A stretch of DNA of 14,709 nt from positions 1-14,709 of the forward strand of contig JADGJH010000757.1 of assembly GCA_027596945.1 (NCBI GenBank). The letters run 5' to 3'. This stretch comes from Physocladia obscura. Lineage: Eukaryota > Chytridiomycota > Chytridiomycetes > Chytridiales > Chytriomycetaceae. Position 1 is the first letter of the stretch; the number at the start of each line of letters is the position of its first letter. The notes below the pieces were generated by a model, which worked only from the letters and a program-made list of their open reading frames with translations, did no database searches and had not been told where the DNA came from. A program made the position numbers and the translations under genes. Below are positions 1-8,934 of the stretch, piece by piece.

Positions 1-91
1 AGAATATAAATAAATAAATATTTACAAAGATAATCATCAGAGAAAGTCAAGGAGTTTTGAACAAACTCAACCATTATCTGATCAACGCACT

Positions 92-443
92 TTAGAAGAG
101 TTAAGATTCTCATTGGATAATCCAACTAAGATTTATGAAGACAATAAATCAAAAATTGGTAGCAAATCCTAAACACCATGCAATGATGAAACATGTTGAT
201 ATAAGAGGAAATTTTATTAGAGATCATTCAAGGACCAAAGGTGTTGACCTAATATATTGTCCAACAGAAGAAATGATTGCTGAAATTTTTACCAAGGTCC
301 TATCACAGGCACATCATAGAAAATTAGTTTCGTCAATGGGAATGAGATCACTGGCAGACATAGATGAAAAGTCCAATTCCAGCTTTCACAGAATGGAAGT
401 TTTGAGCTTAGCTACTGTATTTTGTTTTTTTCCAATAGACTAG
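92..443 (+). pseudogene. Ty1/copia retrotransposon remnant (RNase H end of pol)
   Basis: This is the C-terminal tail of a copia-type polyprotein, the RNase H region. Seen: the frame from about 92 reads LEELRFSLDNPTKIYEDNKS and hits TAA shortly after. A second frame, open from 135 to 443, carries on the same protein with LVANPKHHAMMKHVDIRGNF, FIRDHSR and VDLIYCPTEEMIAEIFTKVL. The order 'IYEDN..., NPKHH..KH.DIR..FIRD, PTEEM.A.ifTK.L' is the standard end of copia RNase H. The frame break lies between about 150 and 160. After roughly residue 80 the tail is no longer family-like. Nothing typical lies upstream of about 92, so integrase, RT and most of RNase H are missing or off the window. A 3' LTR could begin near 489 (TGTTGATATTCC), but no second LTR copy is in view. 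The element is non-functional as it stands. Confidence 0.85.
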
Positions 444-617
444 AAAATTGGTTCTTCATTTTACAGTATTTGATTTGAGAGATAGATGTGTTGATATTCC
501 AGTAAGTTTATCAAAAGCTTCATAGTAGACTTTGAGTTTGAGAGTTGAGAGAGTTTTTCATTTGTTAAGATTCAAAATCCAGAGCCCTTTTTATAGCTTT
601 TTTTGTACTTGAAAAAC

Positions 618-650
618 CTCTGAATTTGAAATACTATTTCAAATTCAGAG
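618..650. repeat. Perfect 15-bp inverted repeat with 3-base loop
   Basis: Arm 618-632 (CTCTGAATTTGAAAT) is the exact reverse complement of arm 636-650, with loop ACT at 633-635. It sits just before the first catalytic motif of the transposase relic (NMDQT, codons from 656) and overlaps that open frame. It could be a hairpin made by a small local inversion-duplication, a transposon-end relic, or part of a solo LTR. Which of these applies cannot be told from one copy. Confidence 0.8.
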
Positions 651-1403
651 TATTCAATATGGATCAAACCAATGCACCGTTCAACATTGCTGCAAATTCA
701 ACAATTACACAATGCAGTGCTAAAACAGTCAATGTCTGTAAATCCAAAGTGAAAGTAGGAGGCTGTGCAACAATTTGCTTGGCTGAAGGAATGACAGGGA
801 TCAAATTGCCTGTGTTTGGTGTGGTTAAAGGTACAAGGGGGCACCTGTTTTACACTCTCTGCAATTGCTCGAAAATCTGCAATATTTACCACTCAAGTGA
901 ATGCATGGTGCAGTAAAAATGTGATGCTGGAGTGGATCAACAGAGTTTGGAGTCCTTTTGTATTGACAATAAACAGAATGTTGCTTTTGATGCTTGAACA
1001 CAAAAAGGCTCATTTGACCTCAACAATTGCAAATCACCTGCATGAATACAACACAGTTCTTGTATTTATCTCTGAAGGTGATATGCCAAAGTGCCAGGTT
1101 TTGAACATGAGAATCAATTGCCCATTCAAAAACAAAATGTTTGATCTACAAACCAGTTGGAAAATCAAAAATCCTGACAATTTCATTGTTTGCAATGAAA
1201 TGACTGCATTCATAATTGATCCTGGAAATTTGATTAGACCTTCAACAATTGTGAAGACATTTCACAAAATCAGATTTTTTGGTCAAATGACATGTGAATC
1301 TGTTCTTAGTCAATATGTGCTCAATGACCAAGAAATTGGGAAAGGAAAACAGTTAAACTTGTTAGTGCAGGATATTTTGAACAGAAGAATATATTGCATG
1401 TGA
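626..1403 (+). pseudogene. Decayed pogo/Tigger-type DDE transposase
   Basis: This is the catalytic domain (DDE_1 type) of a Tc1/mariner-superfamily transposase, which cuts and pastes its own DNA element in the nucleus. Seen: NMDQT with Asp at 662-664 matches the family 'NmDET' first acid. KLPVFGVVKGTRG matches 'KLPp.vifKGk', and NAWCSKNVMLEWINRVW matches the 'nawm...vMleWi..vW' block. LLMLEHKKAHLT is the second-acid block and VLNMRINCPFK the third. The reading frame slips by one base within the G5 run near 837-841: the frame open from 626 gives the first part and the frame open from 816 gives the rest to TGA at 1401-1403. The second acid is Glu (996-998) and the third is Asn (1104-1106), where the family has Asp. 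The spacing of 36 codons fits pogo. The N-terminal DNA-binding HTH domains are absent. The relic is dead as it stands. No flanking TA or TIR pair was found. Confidence 0.82.
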
Positions 1404-1466
1404 AAGTGAATAAAATAAAGACAAAAAATTATAATGTATGTTTATTGATTAATACTAGTGACAATA

Positions 1467-1805
1467 TCATAATGATAATCCATCTTTATTTAAATAGACT
1501 TCATAGAAAACATACTTGAGCTGTTCCACCTGCACAATAGCTGTATAATACTTTGATTTGCTTTTTTGTCCAAGCAACTTGACTATGGCTGTTCAACCAT
1601 TATATAGATTACGTAACAACAGGAATCGCAGTAGAAATCCAACATGAGGGCCTGTTCCTGTATGGGTTGCAGCAACTGCTATGTTGTTTAGTCTGAATTT
1701 GTCCTTGATCTTTACTTCATCCAGTCATTTTATGTTCCCAACTTCTAGCCATGCCCCACATATGCCATGATCTTGACAAGATATTTTGTTTGTAAAGTAA
1801 AATTG
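1467..1805 (-). pseudogene. Unrecognised decayed coding frame with two TGA stops
   Basis: Read on the minus strand, 1805 to 1467 gives 113 codons in one frame, interrupted only by TGA at 1725-1727 and 1593-1595 and ending at TGA 1467-1469. The text is protein-like: HGICGAWLEVGNIK, then LDEVKIKDKFRLNNIAVAA, THTGTGPHVGFLLRFLLLRN and TAIVKLLGQKSKSKYYTAIV. I do not recognise the family. Both internal stops could come from CGA (Arg) by C-to-T change at a CpG. That fits the CpG-poor surroundings but is inference. The stretch lies just behind and opposite to the transposase relic, so it may be a second ORF of a nested element. Chance openness of a frame in AT-rich DNA is the alternative. Confidence 0.4.
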
Positions 1806-3252
1806 CTACCTGTAGCTGGGAAACAAGCATAAGATTTCAGTAAGCTGTAGAAAATAGTAGAAGGTTTTGCTGGTAGCTGTAGCAGCTTGAGTCAACTAAT
1901 TCAATACCAGGAATCTCAGAACTAAATGATAAGAGTTCAAGATAGTAGTATGGGATTTGGTTAGATTTGAAGTTTAATACTTAAGATATAACCTGTTTTT
2001 ATTTGATAATACCAATAATAAAGAAAGAAAAGAGTAGTTTTTGAAGTGGAAAAAAAATGAGTGAAAAAGAATAAAAGATATTTAGAAAAAAAAATGGTTG
2101 GAAAGCAGTTGGAAATCGCTTGAATTGTTTTTGAGTTTTTGAAGTTAATAGAAGGTTTGAGAAATTTCTAGAAAATTCTTCAAGAAAAATTGGATTATCA
2201 ATCTAATTTATAACAGTTTATACTAAATTCAATCCTGCACAGCTCTGTCCATTCTGAATATTCACTCATTCTTTTCTTTTTTGGTTTCATTTCCTATTAT
2301 TACATTTTTTTTTTCAGTGTTTTATGTTATATTTTAATTTCTTTCATGGTGAAATTCAAGAATGGGGATAAAATTATTCTAACTTTGTGAATCCAATGGA
2401 AGTAGACTCAGATGAACTTGTATAATTGAAAGGAGAAAGCTAAACTGGCAAAGAAGGATAAGGAGGATACTAAATTGGCTGAAAAGTTGTCTCAATGCTG
2501 TAGAGTAAAATGGATATGTGGATTGTGAAAAAATCTGGTGCTCACTTAAAACTTGATTCATAAAGAAAATTGTGAAAAGTTTAAACTTTGTGACCAGTGT
2601 AAAAATCAACGTGCGAAGCTCAAGGATATGCATACAAGTGCATGTTAAAGCACTTCATAAAATTTTCACTTACATGCATAAAATTAAAAGTGAAGTCATG
2701 CCTTTTCAGTTCAAATAAAGTTGTATATCTTTCATAATTCTAATATTCAAAGCTGGTTGAATTGTGGATCTCTTTATTTTAACTTTTGAAATCATTTTTA
2801 AGGATGGGATGGCATGGATCAAAAAACCAAAGATATTTAATTGATTTCTTTCTATGACATTTCCTGGCACAGGATTATCAGACTATTTCATCAACTCAAA
2901 AGTTTTAAAATATATGACATTCAATGTGACCGTGGGGAGTGCTTGCTCACTAATATTTCACATCCACTGCAACTGCATAAAATATGTTGCCAATGCAAAT
3001 GCATCTTATGCAACAGAGTCTAGAGTTCAGTTAATCATCAACTTGTCATTAAAATGTATTTGGAGCAAAAATTATCGACTCTAATATTGTAAAAATCAAA
3101 GTTGATTCTGTGCTAGTTTGAATTTCTTTGCCTGAAAACTCAGTGCCAGTTGCAGTCTCATTATCAATTATTGCATTCTCCTTTTGTTTGTCCTTTCGTT
3201 TTTGAACAAATGCTTTATTGTCGTTATTTTGTATTTTCAAAATTTGAAAGGA
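1806..3252. other. AT-rich, CpG-poor non-coding stretch before CBP80
   Basis: No intact gene is visible here. At 2550-2648 on the plus strand a 32-codon frame encodes a cysteine-rich piece with ENCEKFKLCDQCKNQRAKLK, which resembles small zinc-binding DNA-binding modules of fungal mobile elements; this is a weak impression. A second Cys-rich run at about 2905-3020 (CDRGECLL, CCQCKCILC) looks like chance. The last 150 bases or so before 3253 must hold the CBP80 promoter and 5' UTR. CpG becomes commoner from about 3060 on. No clear TATA element stands out. Confidence 0.5.
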
Positions 3253-6200
3253 ATGGCAGAACAACGGCTCACACAACTCTTGATCGAAGTTGGCGACGTA
3301 AGCTCCGTTTTACTTGAGCAGAGCTATGATGGCAATGCAACAAACTTCGGACTTCTAACGTGTTTGTATACACGCTTTAACAGTCCTCTGGGGAAATCAA
3401 GCGAGGGATGGACAATATTGTCGTGGTTCTACTGAAAGATTTGACGTTCTTAAAGCCCGTATTTTTGACATCGTTGATAAGCTGGTTCGGATTTATGTTT
3501 CTTTTTTTCGCTCTGTTACAGCATTTCTGAATTCTTGTCGCCAGCGTTACCGAAATACCAGTCAAAACAACAATCTACGGATGCTTAACTGGACTTCTGA
3601 ATTTGCGCGACTCGAACCTTGTGGGTCTCGTTGTCGAAGCCGCATTTGACGCATTGAATGATGCTGCTCTCAACGGCGACTTCAAAGCTTTGAAACTATT
3701 GGTGTGAGCCTTTTTACTGTAATTATATTCGACTAAATATATTTCATTTGCCTTTTAGTTGAGATATTTTGGTGAACTTGTCAATGCAGGTGTTATCACT
3801 GCCGAATCGTATTTGGGGCTTCTCTCGAATGTAGTCACTGTTGTCGAATTGCAATCATCGATGAAACCATTACTAATTGATGCTATTGTTGCATCGGTAT
3901 TAGGTGCTCTCCCCTGGGTAAATATTATCGAAAAAAAAGAAAAAAATCTCATAATTCAAAACAGGCATCGTTTTACTTGTTCAAAAACGATTCAGAAGGT
4001 CTCAGCAAATTAATAGCCTTGGTCGAGATATATATGAACCGCCGACGGGATTCACTACGTTTTGGATCTCTCGGACTTGTTTTCGATTCATTGAAAGTAT
4101 ATCGTGATTGCCCACCGTCAGAACCTTATGTGCAAGTCGATGTATGTTTTATTCTTTTCTTCGAATATGTTTTTTTGTTTACATTATGACGGATTAGAAA
4201 CTCGAAAACCTGTGGTCACAAATTTTGGACCTTCAAGCATCCAATTGGGACGAAACATTGCTTATGCGGCCAGAAAATGCACTCTTCTTGGAACTTGCTG
4301 GAGGAACAAAGCATCTACTGCGTCAATTTATTATGCCACAACATATTGAAGTATCGAATATTCCTGGACAAGAACCTTGGTTCTGGGTCTTCGATGATTC
4401 TGTGAACACGCCTGAGGTTCTTCCCTTGACTTTCTCTCTTTTTTCTTCTTTTTCTTCTTATCGCTCGGATGACGGAAAACTTGATAGAAAATTCTGGTCG
4501 ATCTGCCACCGACTCATAAAATTGAAAGGTTCATTATGGATGATCTCATCCTCGATACAATTCATCTTCTTTCGCACAATCATATTGAAGCTGCCCATTT
4601 TCTTCTGAACTTGGACAAATTTCATAAAGACAGCGATTATAATTGGTACCAAAGTATTGTAGAAAACTTGATCCGCGAGCTCATCAAGCTGCCTTCAAGC
4701 ACTGAAATGGGAATTTATTACGCGACTTTGCTTTTCGATTTGTGCAAAGGTGCTCCTGGTAAAGTTCCAAGTGCGATGGGTCGTGCATTGAGGATTGTGT
4801 TTTCAAGAATGGACAGTGAAAGTGGCGGAGTTGGTGGAGGTATGGATGTTGAATGCGTCACGAGATTTGGAGAATGGTTTGCTCATCATTTGAGCAATTT
4901 CAATTATACGTGGAAGTGGCAAGATTGGTAAAATTAATTCCTTTATGATCAAATTTTAGCACGATTTTTATACAGAAAAAAAAGGTCTTTTGTTTTGGAA
5001 CATGAAGCAAGTTCCAAGTTTTCTTTTATAAGGGAAACTCTCGAACGCGAAATTCGCCTTTCCTATTACGATCGTATTGTCTTAACGTTGCCAGAGTCTT
5101 TTAAAGCTCAGCCGACCGTATTTCCGAACACAGCTCCGACGCACAACTACAAATATGGTGTTGGTTTTGAAACTTCAGGTATTATTCAACTTTGTGTGCA
5201 TCTTGATTTTAATATAGCTCTATTATTCAGACAAGGAGTTTGATAGCTTAATTGTTCGCCTTAACCGTGAACTCGTTGGAAAAGCGGATTATGCTACTGT
5301 TGTTTCAATTCTTGAGGATATTTTGGGCCACAGAAAAAATGTGTATGGCACGATAATGACTGGTGATGATCTTACTGCAACAAAGCCAGCGACATCTTGG
5401 GAGGATGATGCTGTTGTTCGTGATATTTTTGTGCAAAATATTCTCTTTCTAGGCACAAAAAGCTTTAGTCATTTTCTGAATATTGTGGAAAGGTTTGTTG
5501 TTGTTGCTGTTTTTATATACAATTGCTTTTGTTTGCTGATTTCATTGGACTTGTAGATATGTGAAAATTTTACAACAATTGAATGGACAGCCAGATTATA
5601 AACTCCACACTGTTAAAATCATTTCCGAATTTTGGAAATCGAGCCCACAAAACTTGGAAATTGTGTTGGATAAACTCATGAATTACCGCGTTATTGATCC
5701 GCCAAGTATTATTGCATGGATTTTAGATATCGAAATTTTGGAAGTATCTTACTCGAGGTTTAAATAAGAAATGCATTTCTTGATGCGCAATGTTACATTG
5801 ATATTTATTTTACAGATGGCATTTATGGTCGATTCTGCGCAATGTTGTTGCAAAAGTCAACTCCAAGGTTGCACAACTTCGTAATAAGATTGGAGGTGTG
5901 AATGCTATGGAAGGTTTGAAGGTTCTTTATTATTTGTATTTTATTTGAAATAACTCCTATTTTTATTTTAGAGGATAATTCGTCAACTCAAGAGGCTCTT
6001 GATAATGCAATTCGTGATCAAAAAGCAGCATATATCCTGACGTTCCAGAAATTTCAAGTTTGTTTGAAGCATCTGCTCACACACGGGGAAATTCCTGGAT
6101 CGTCAGCGAAATGGAGATGGGTATCTGGGCAAATGAGAGGTTTTGGGCGTACTGTAAGTACTAATGTCTTTTTTTATCGAAGTATATTTAAATTATTCTT

Positions 6201-6337
6201 CGCAAAAGTTTCATGCAGAAATTAACAAACTCAAGTTTACTTTGGAAGCCACTGCGTTTGTCGAGCCGCTTGAGCCGAATATCGCAAAGTTATGGAATGA
6301 AATTAAGGCTGTTGGGGAAGTTCTGCTTATGGACTGA
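3253..6337 (+). CDS. NCBP1: Nuclear cap-binding protein large subunit CBP80 (13 exons)
   Basis: This is the scaffold subunit of the nuclear cap-binding complex. It holds the small cap-binding subunit on the 7-methylguanosine cap of pol II transcripts and links capping to splicing, export and decay. Seen: MIF4G-type helical repeats throughout, with TTIYGCLTGLL, LRYFGELVNAGVI, VLGALPW, THKIERFIMDDLI, YYATLLFDLCK, WFAHHLSNF, RETLEREIRLSYYDRI, NYKYG and FVQNILFLGTKSFSH, in the order found in human CBP80. Introns: 3360-3438, about 3481-3544, 3702-3758, 3918-3964, 4142-4197, 4417-4487, 4928-4984, 5179-5230, 5493-5556, 5758-5815, 5914-5971 and 6154-6208. Spliced, this gives 789 codons, close to the human length (790 aa). 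Start: ATG 3253 begins directly at the first helix, so the basic N-terminal nuclear import signal known in animals is not seen. The second intron is a problem, because no GT-AG choice keeps the frame (see findings). The splice sites are my own phase matching and not transcript data. The stop is TGA 6335-6337. Confidence 0.93.
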
Positions 6338-6411
6338 CGAAAAATTGATTTGCACACAATGAGGAAGAAATTGGATTTTTTATAAGAAATATCAAATATG
6401 AAAGACAAATA

Positions 6412-7354
6412 TCAAAGAGAATTCCAATGCGCATCTGCGGTATGATTTAAAAAAAAATTTGATGGAGAAAAAAAGAATGAAAAATTGGTACTTACATCCA
6501 CCAAGGAGTGAGGTGAATGCTCCGGCAAGCCCAACAATTCCACTGTCAAAACTCAAATATTCTAATCCGGCAGAAGGGAGAATAATATCAACACCGTCTT
6601 GAACAGCGGTGATAAAAAGTTTGGAACGCTCAGCAATAAGTGCCTTGATATTTCTTCTTGCGATAACAGCTTCGTCTGCGGGTGCCTTCTCTGATTTCGC
6701 AATCTTGCTTTCAATGGAAATTTTTTTCGCGTTCAGTTGCAACTTGTAAATATCACCAGCGAACGAAAAAAGAAGAGCAACGAGCCAGCACTTGAAAGCT
6801 CTAGATCCGATTTCCTTTATATTTTCAAATTTGTAAACGCCAGCACTATGAATCTGCAAAAAATAAAGATCACGATCATCATCAGAAATAAAATACAAGA
6901 TTTAGTACCCATTGACACGTGTCAAAAGAAAGCCAGGCAGCCATGAAAACACTTTTAAATATGGTGGTGATTCTAATAACGTCGTCTTTGATTGCGAGAG
7001 CTTTCACAATGCCGCGGGCAAATTCAAGTTGCCTACCAGTACGCATAACTTTGCGAGTGATTGCGGTTGCAGCGGCAAGACCAGCAACTCGAGCCAAAAC
7101 TTCTTTGTCAGAACCGTTTTTTTGCAGATGCCACGCAAGAAATCTGTCCGAACAAAGTGAATAACGACGACCAATATTTGTTGTGCTGACTTAGAATTTC
7201 TTACCGTGCAAAGTACTGTACAAAACGATTCACGCGATCGCGGCCAACCGTTGTTGACAGAAACCGAACCGTTTTATCCACCTATTTTAGTTTGTTTGCG
7301 TGTAAAAATGTTGTATTCAGTCTGTTATACACCCACCAACTCATTCGTGTTCAT
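6412..7354 (-). CDS. PEX11: Peroxisomal membrane proliferation factor PEX11 (5 exons)
   Basis: PEX11 proteins sit in the peroxisome membrane, where they elongate the organelle before division. Minus-strand exons are 7354-7337, 7281-7205, 7143-6909, 6853-6496 and 6434-6412. Introns of 55, 61, 55 and 61 bp are all GT-AG and in phase, giving 236 aa, the usual PEX11 size. Seen: TVRFLSTTVGRDRVNRFVQY and FARFLAWHLQKNG (the family's N-terminal amphipathic helix block), AITRKVMRTGRQLEFARG (the 'sRK.lRlGk' block), FDTCQWIHSAGVYKF, FKCWLVALLFSFAGD, and the C-terminal GIVGLAGAFTSLLGGY. The short tail AHWNSL follows. The first exon encodes only MNTNEL before the first intron; it is the least certain part and rests on an in-phase donor at 7336. 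The gene converges with CBP80, with 74 bp between the two stop codons. Its start lies 188 bp below the stop of the TLC gene on the same strand. Confidence 0.9.
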
Positions 7355-7456
7355 TTTTGAGTTCTTTTCTTCGAAATTCCTTCTTTTTCAACCTCATGGA
7401 TGTCAAACAAAGCTCATGGCCTGAGATTCTGTTCATTATTACCCAGTTAATTACTT

Positions 7457-7462
7457 TTTATT
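7457..7462 (-). terminator. Candidate poly(A) signal of the TLC-domain gene
   Basis: On the minus strand this reads AATAAA, about 80 bases past the TLC gene's stop codon, in the 188-bp gap before PEX11. Position and exact match suggest a 3'-end signal. A single hexamer in AT-rich DNA can be chance. Confidence 0.35.
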
Positions 7463-7542
7463 CTTATTCAGTCAATTGCTTTCTTTTCATTTACGAAGAT
7501 CAATTCGCATCCCAATACTTGCTTGGTTGGCTGGTTTCAGAA

Positions 7543-8530
7543 TCACAGCTGCTTCGTTTTCGTTTTCGCTAATCGCGGCGAGAATCCACTTGATCCGCTC
7601 TCGTCCACAACAATCTTTCTTTTGGAGCCACCAGTAAATCTTCTCCGCACTGAATCGATCATCTTGAAGAACCAGAATATGTTTAACCCGTTTAAAACAA
7701 AATTAAGCAGCGAGTACAAAATAAGTAAATATTTCGGAATATCCTCATAATTGTTGTACATGAGAACTGAAAAAAGATTTGTTTCAGCAGCAAAAAAAAC
7801 TTGAATTCAACGTAAGCACACACGTACCAAAAAAATCATAGCTCTGATGCAGTCCAAACACAATTCTAGCGAAGAAGAAGACAATCAATAATATTATCCC
7901 ATTAACGAGTTGAAATGTACTTCCAGAAAGTCCCGTTTTATCGCAAACCCAGTGAATATTGAGAAACGGCGTGGATAGCTCGTATAAAATAAAAACAGCT
8001 CCATAATACATAATAAAAGGTTTAAAGCACAGTAAGTAGACCATAAATGCGGAAACTCCGTGAACAATAAATCCAACATCGCCCATCTGAAGAGCCATGA
8101 AGATATCCCATGCAAAATACCCAAGAACAATAGCGTTAACATCACCACCAAACTTTGAATAGCCCCATAGCTTATCTGTGGATAAAATTGGATCGCGGAG
8201 CATTTGGAAACCCAAACTACAAACTACGATAGCGTTGATGAAAGAGGCACCACGAATTCTAAGAGATGCAAAGGGATTGGAATCAAGATTGTTAAACAAT
8301 GTGCACAAATCTCACCCCCAATCCATTTGGCGGAGCTAAATGAACTATTTAGACAATCGTTGTAACAGCAAAATTGGAAACTGACAAACCCGCCCCCAGT
8401 TCTTGAAGCCAGGAACAATTTGAAAAGATATAAAACGCCCGCAAAGATAGATCACATGCCACATGATCGCAGATACTGCAACCACTCTCCAATGTTCATT
8501 CAGCTTTCCTAGATTCAAGGACTCCAACAT
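7543..8530 (-). CDS. TLC-domain multi-pass membrane protein, TLCD4/TMEM56-like (4 exons)
   Basis: TLC (TRAM/LAG1/CLN8) proteins are ER or endomembrane proteins with several membrane helices. Some are ceramide synthases, others have roles in lipid sensing or membrane composition. Minus-strand exons are 8530-8390, 8335-8316, 8258-7828 and 7766-7543. Introns of 54, 57 and 61 bp are GT-AG and in phase, giving 271 aa. Seen: N-terminal helix VVAVSAIMWHVIYLCG; MDWGIRGASFINAIVV, matching the 'eWn.R..S..hA.vv' start of the domain; DKLWGYSK...VNAIVLGYFAWDIFMAL; GDVGFIVHGVSAF; ILYELSTPFLNIHWV, the TLC signature; and NGIILLIVFFFARIVFG. A last helix and a basic tail end in KTKTKQL. The His pair needed by ceramide synthases is His-Gly here, so a ceramide synthase role is unlikely. 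The tail fits an ER-retrieval KxKxx pattern. The 20-base second exon is set by phase only. The substrate is unknown. Confidence 0.85.
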
Positions 8531-8934
8531 TCCTTTTTAATTTTTTTCGGAGATTTTTTCATTACTTTCATGCGGCAGAACAAAGATATTATTTTTAGAC
8601 TGCATATTGAAAATAGAAATGCCAGTTCTGTCTCCAACAAAATCATACACATGAATGACCATGATCATAACTCTAGAAATCCCATTCTAATTTGAAAAGC
8701 CAAAGTAAAATTGCTCGTCATGTGTCAAATGAAAATACAGGTTTTTTTGAAAAACGAGCCAAGAAAGCACAAAAAAACAAGAACTTCATGTTTCTCAGAC
8801 TTTTTTTTTTGCTTTAACAAAGTACTAAATTGCAAGCGAAAAAGGAATGAACTGGCAATTTGCCAAAATACAATTTATTAATAAAATAGAACAAAAAACA
8901 AACAAGTATTCCTCTCTTCCTTAAGAAACTGTTT
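8531..8934. other. Intergenic gap between the TLC gene and the aminotransferase gene
   Basis: About 400 bases with no coding frame that I can support. They should contain the TLC gene promoter (near 8530 upwards, minus strand) and the 3' UTR of the aminotransferase gene (near 8934 downwards). The sequence has many A and T runs and a small imperfect palindrome, TGGCAATTTGCCA, at 8853-8865. Confidence 0.6.
8874..8879 (-). terminator. Candidate poly(A) signal of the aminotransferase gene
   Basis: The minus strand reads AATAAA about 55-60 bases beyond the stop codon (8935-8937). Distance and exact match to the consensus support a 3'-processing signal; chance remains possible in this AT-rich gap. 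Confidence 0.4.

Noticed and set aside
489..617. Full copia 3' LTR beginning at TGTTGATATTCC
   Set aside because: No second LTR copy, no clear end and no target duplication are in view. Mentioned only as a possibility.
698..1013. Minus-strand frames opposite the pogo relic
   Set aside because: They are the antisense shadow of a recognised transposase domain on the plus strand.
3302..3324. GTAAGC...CAG inside the first CBP80 exon as a tiny intron
   Set aside because: The stretch encodes VSSVLLEQ, which aligns with the conserved start of CBP80 and keeps the frame, and it is far shorter than the other introns.
3528..3530. TGA read as a sense codon in CBP80
   Set aside because: TGA ends the CBP80, PEX11 and TLC genes at the expected family lengths, so no code change is needed.
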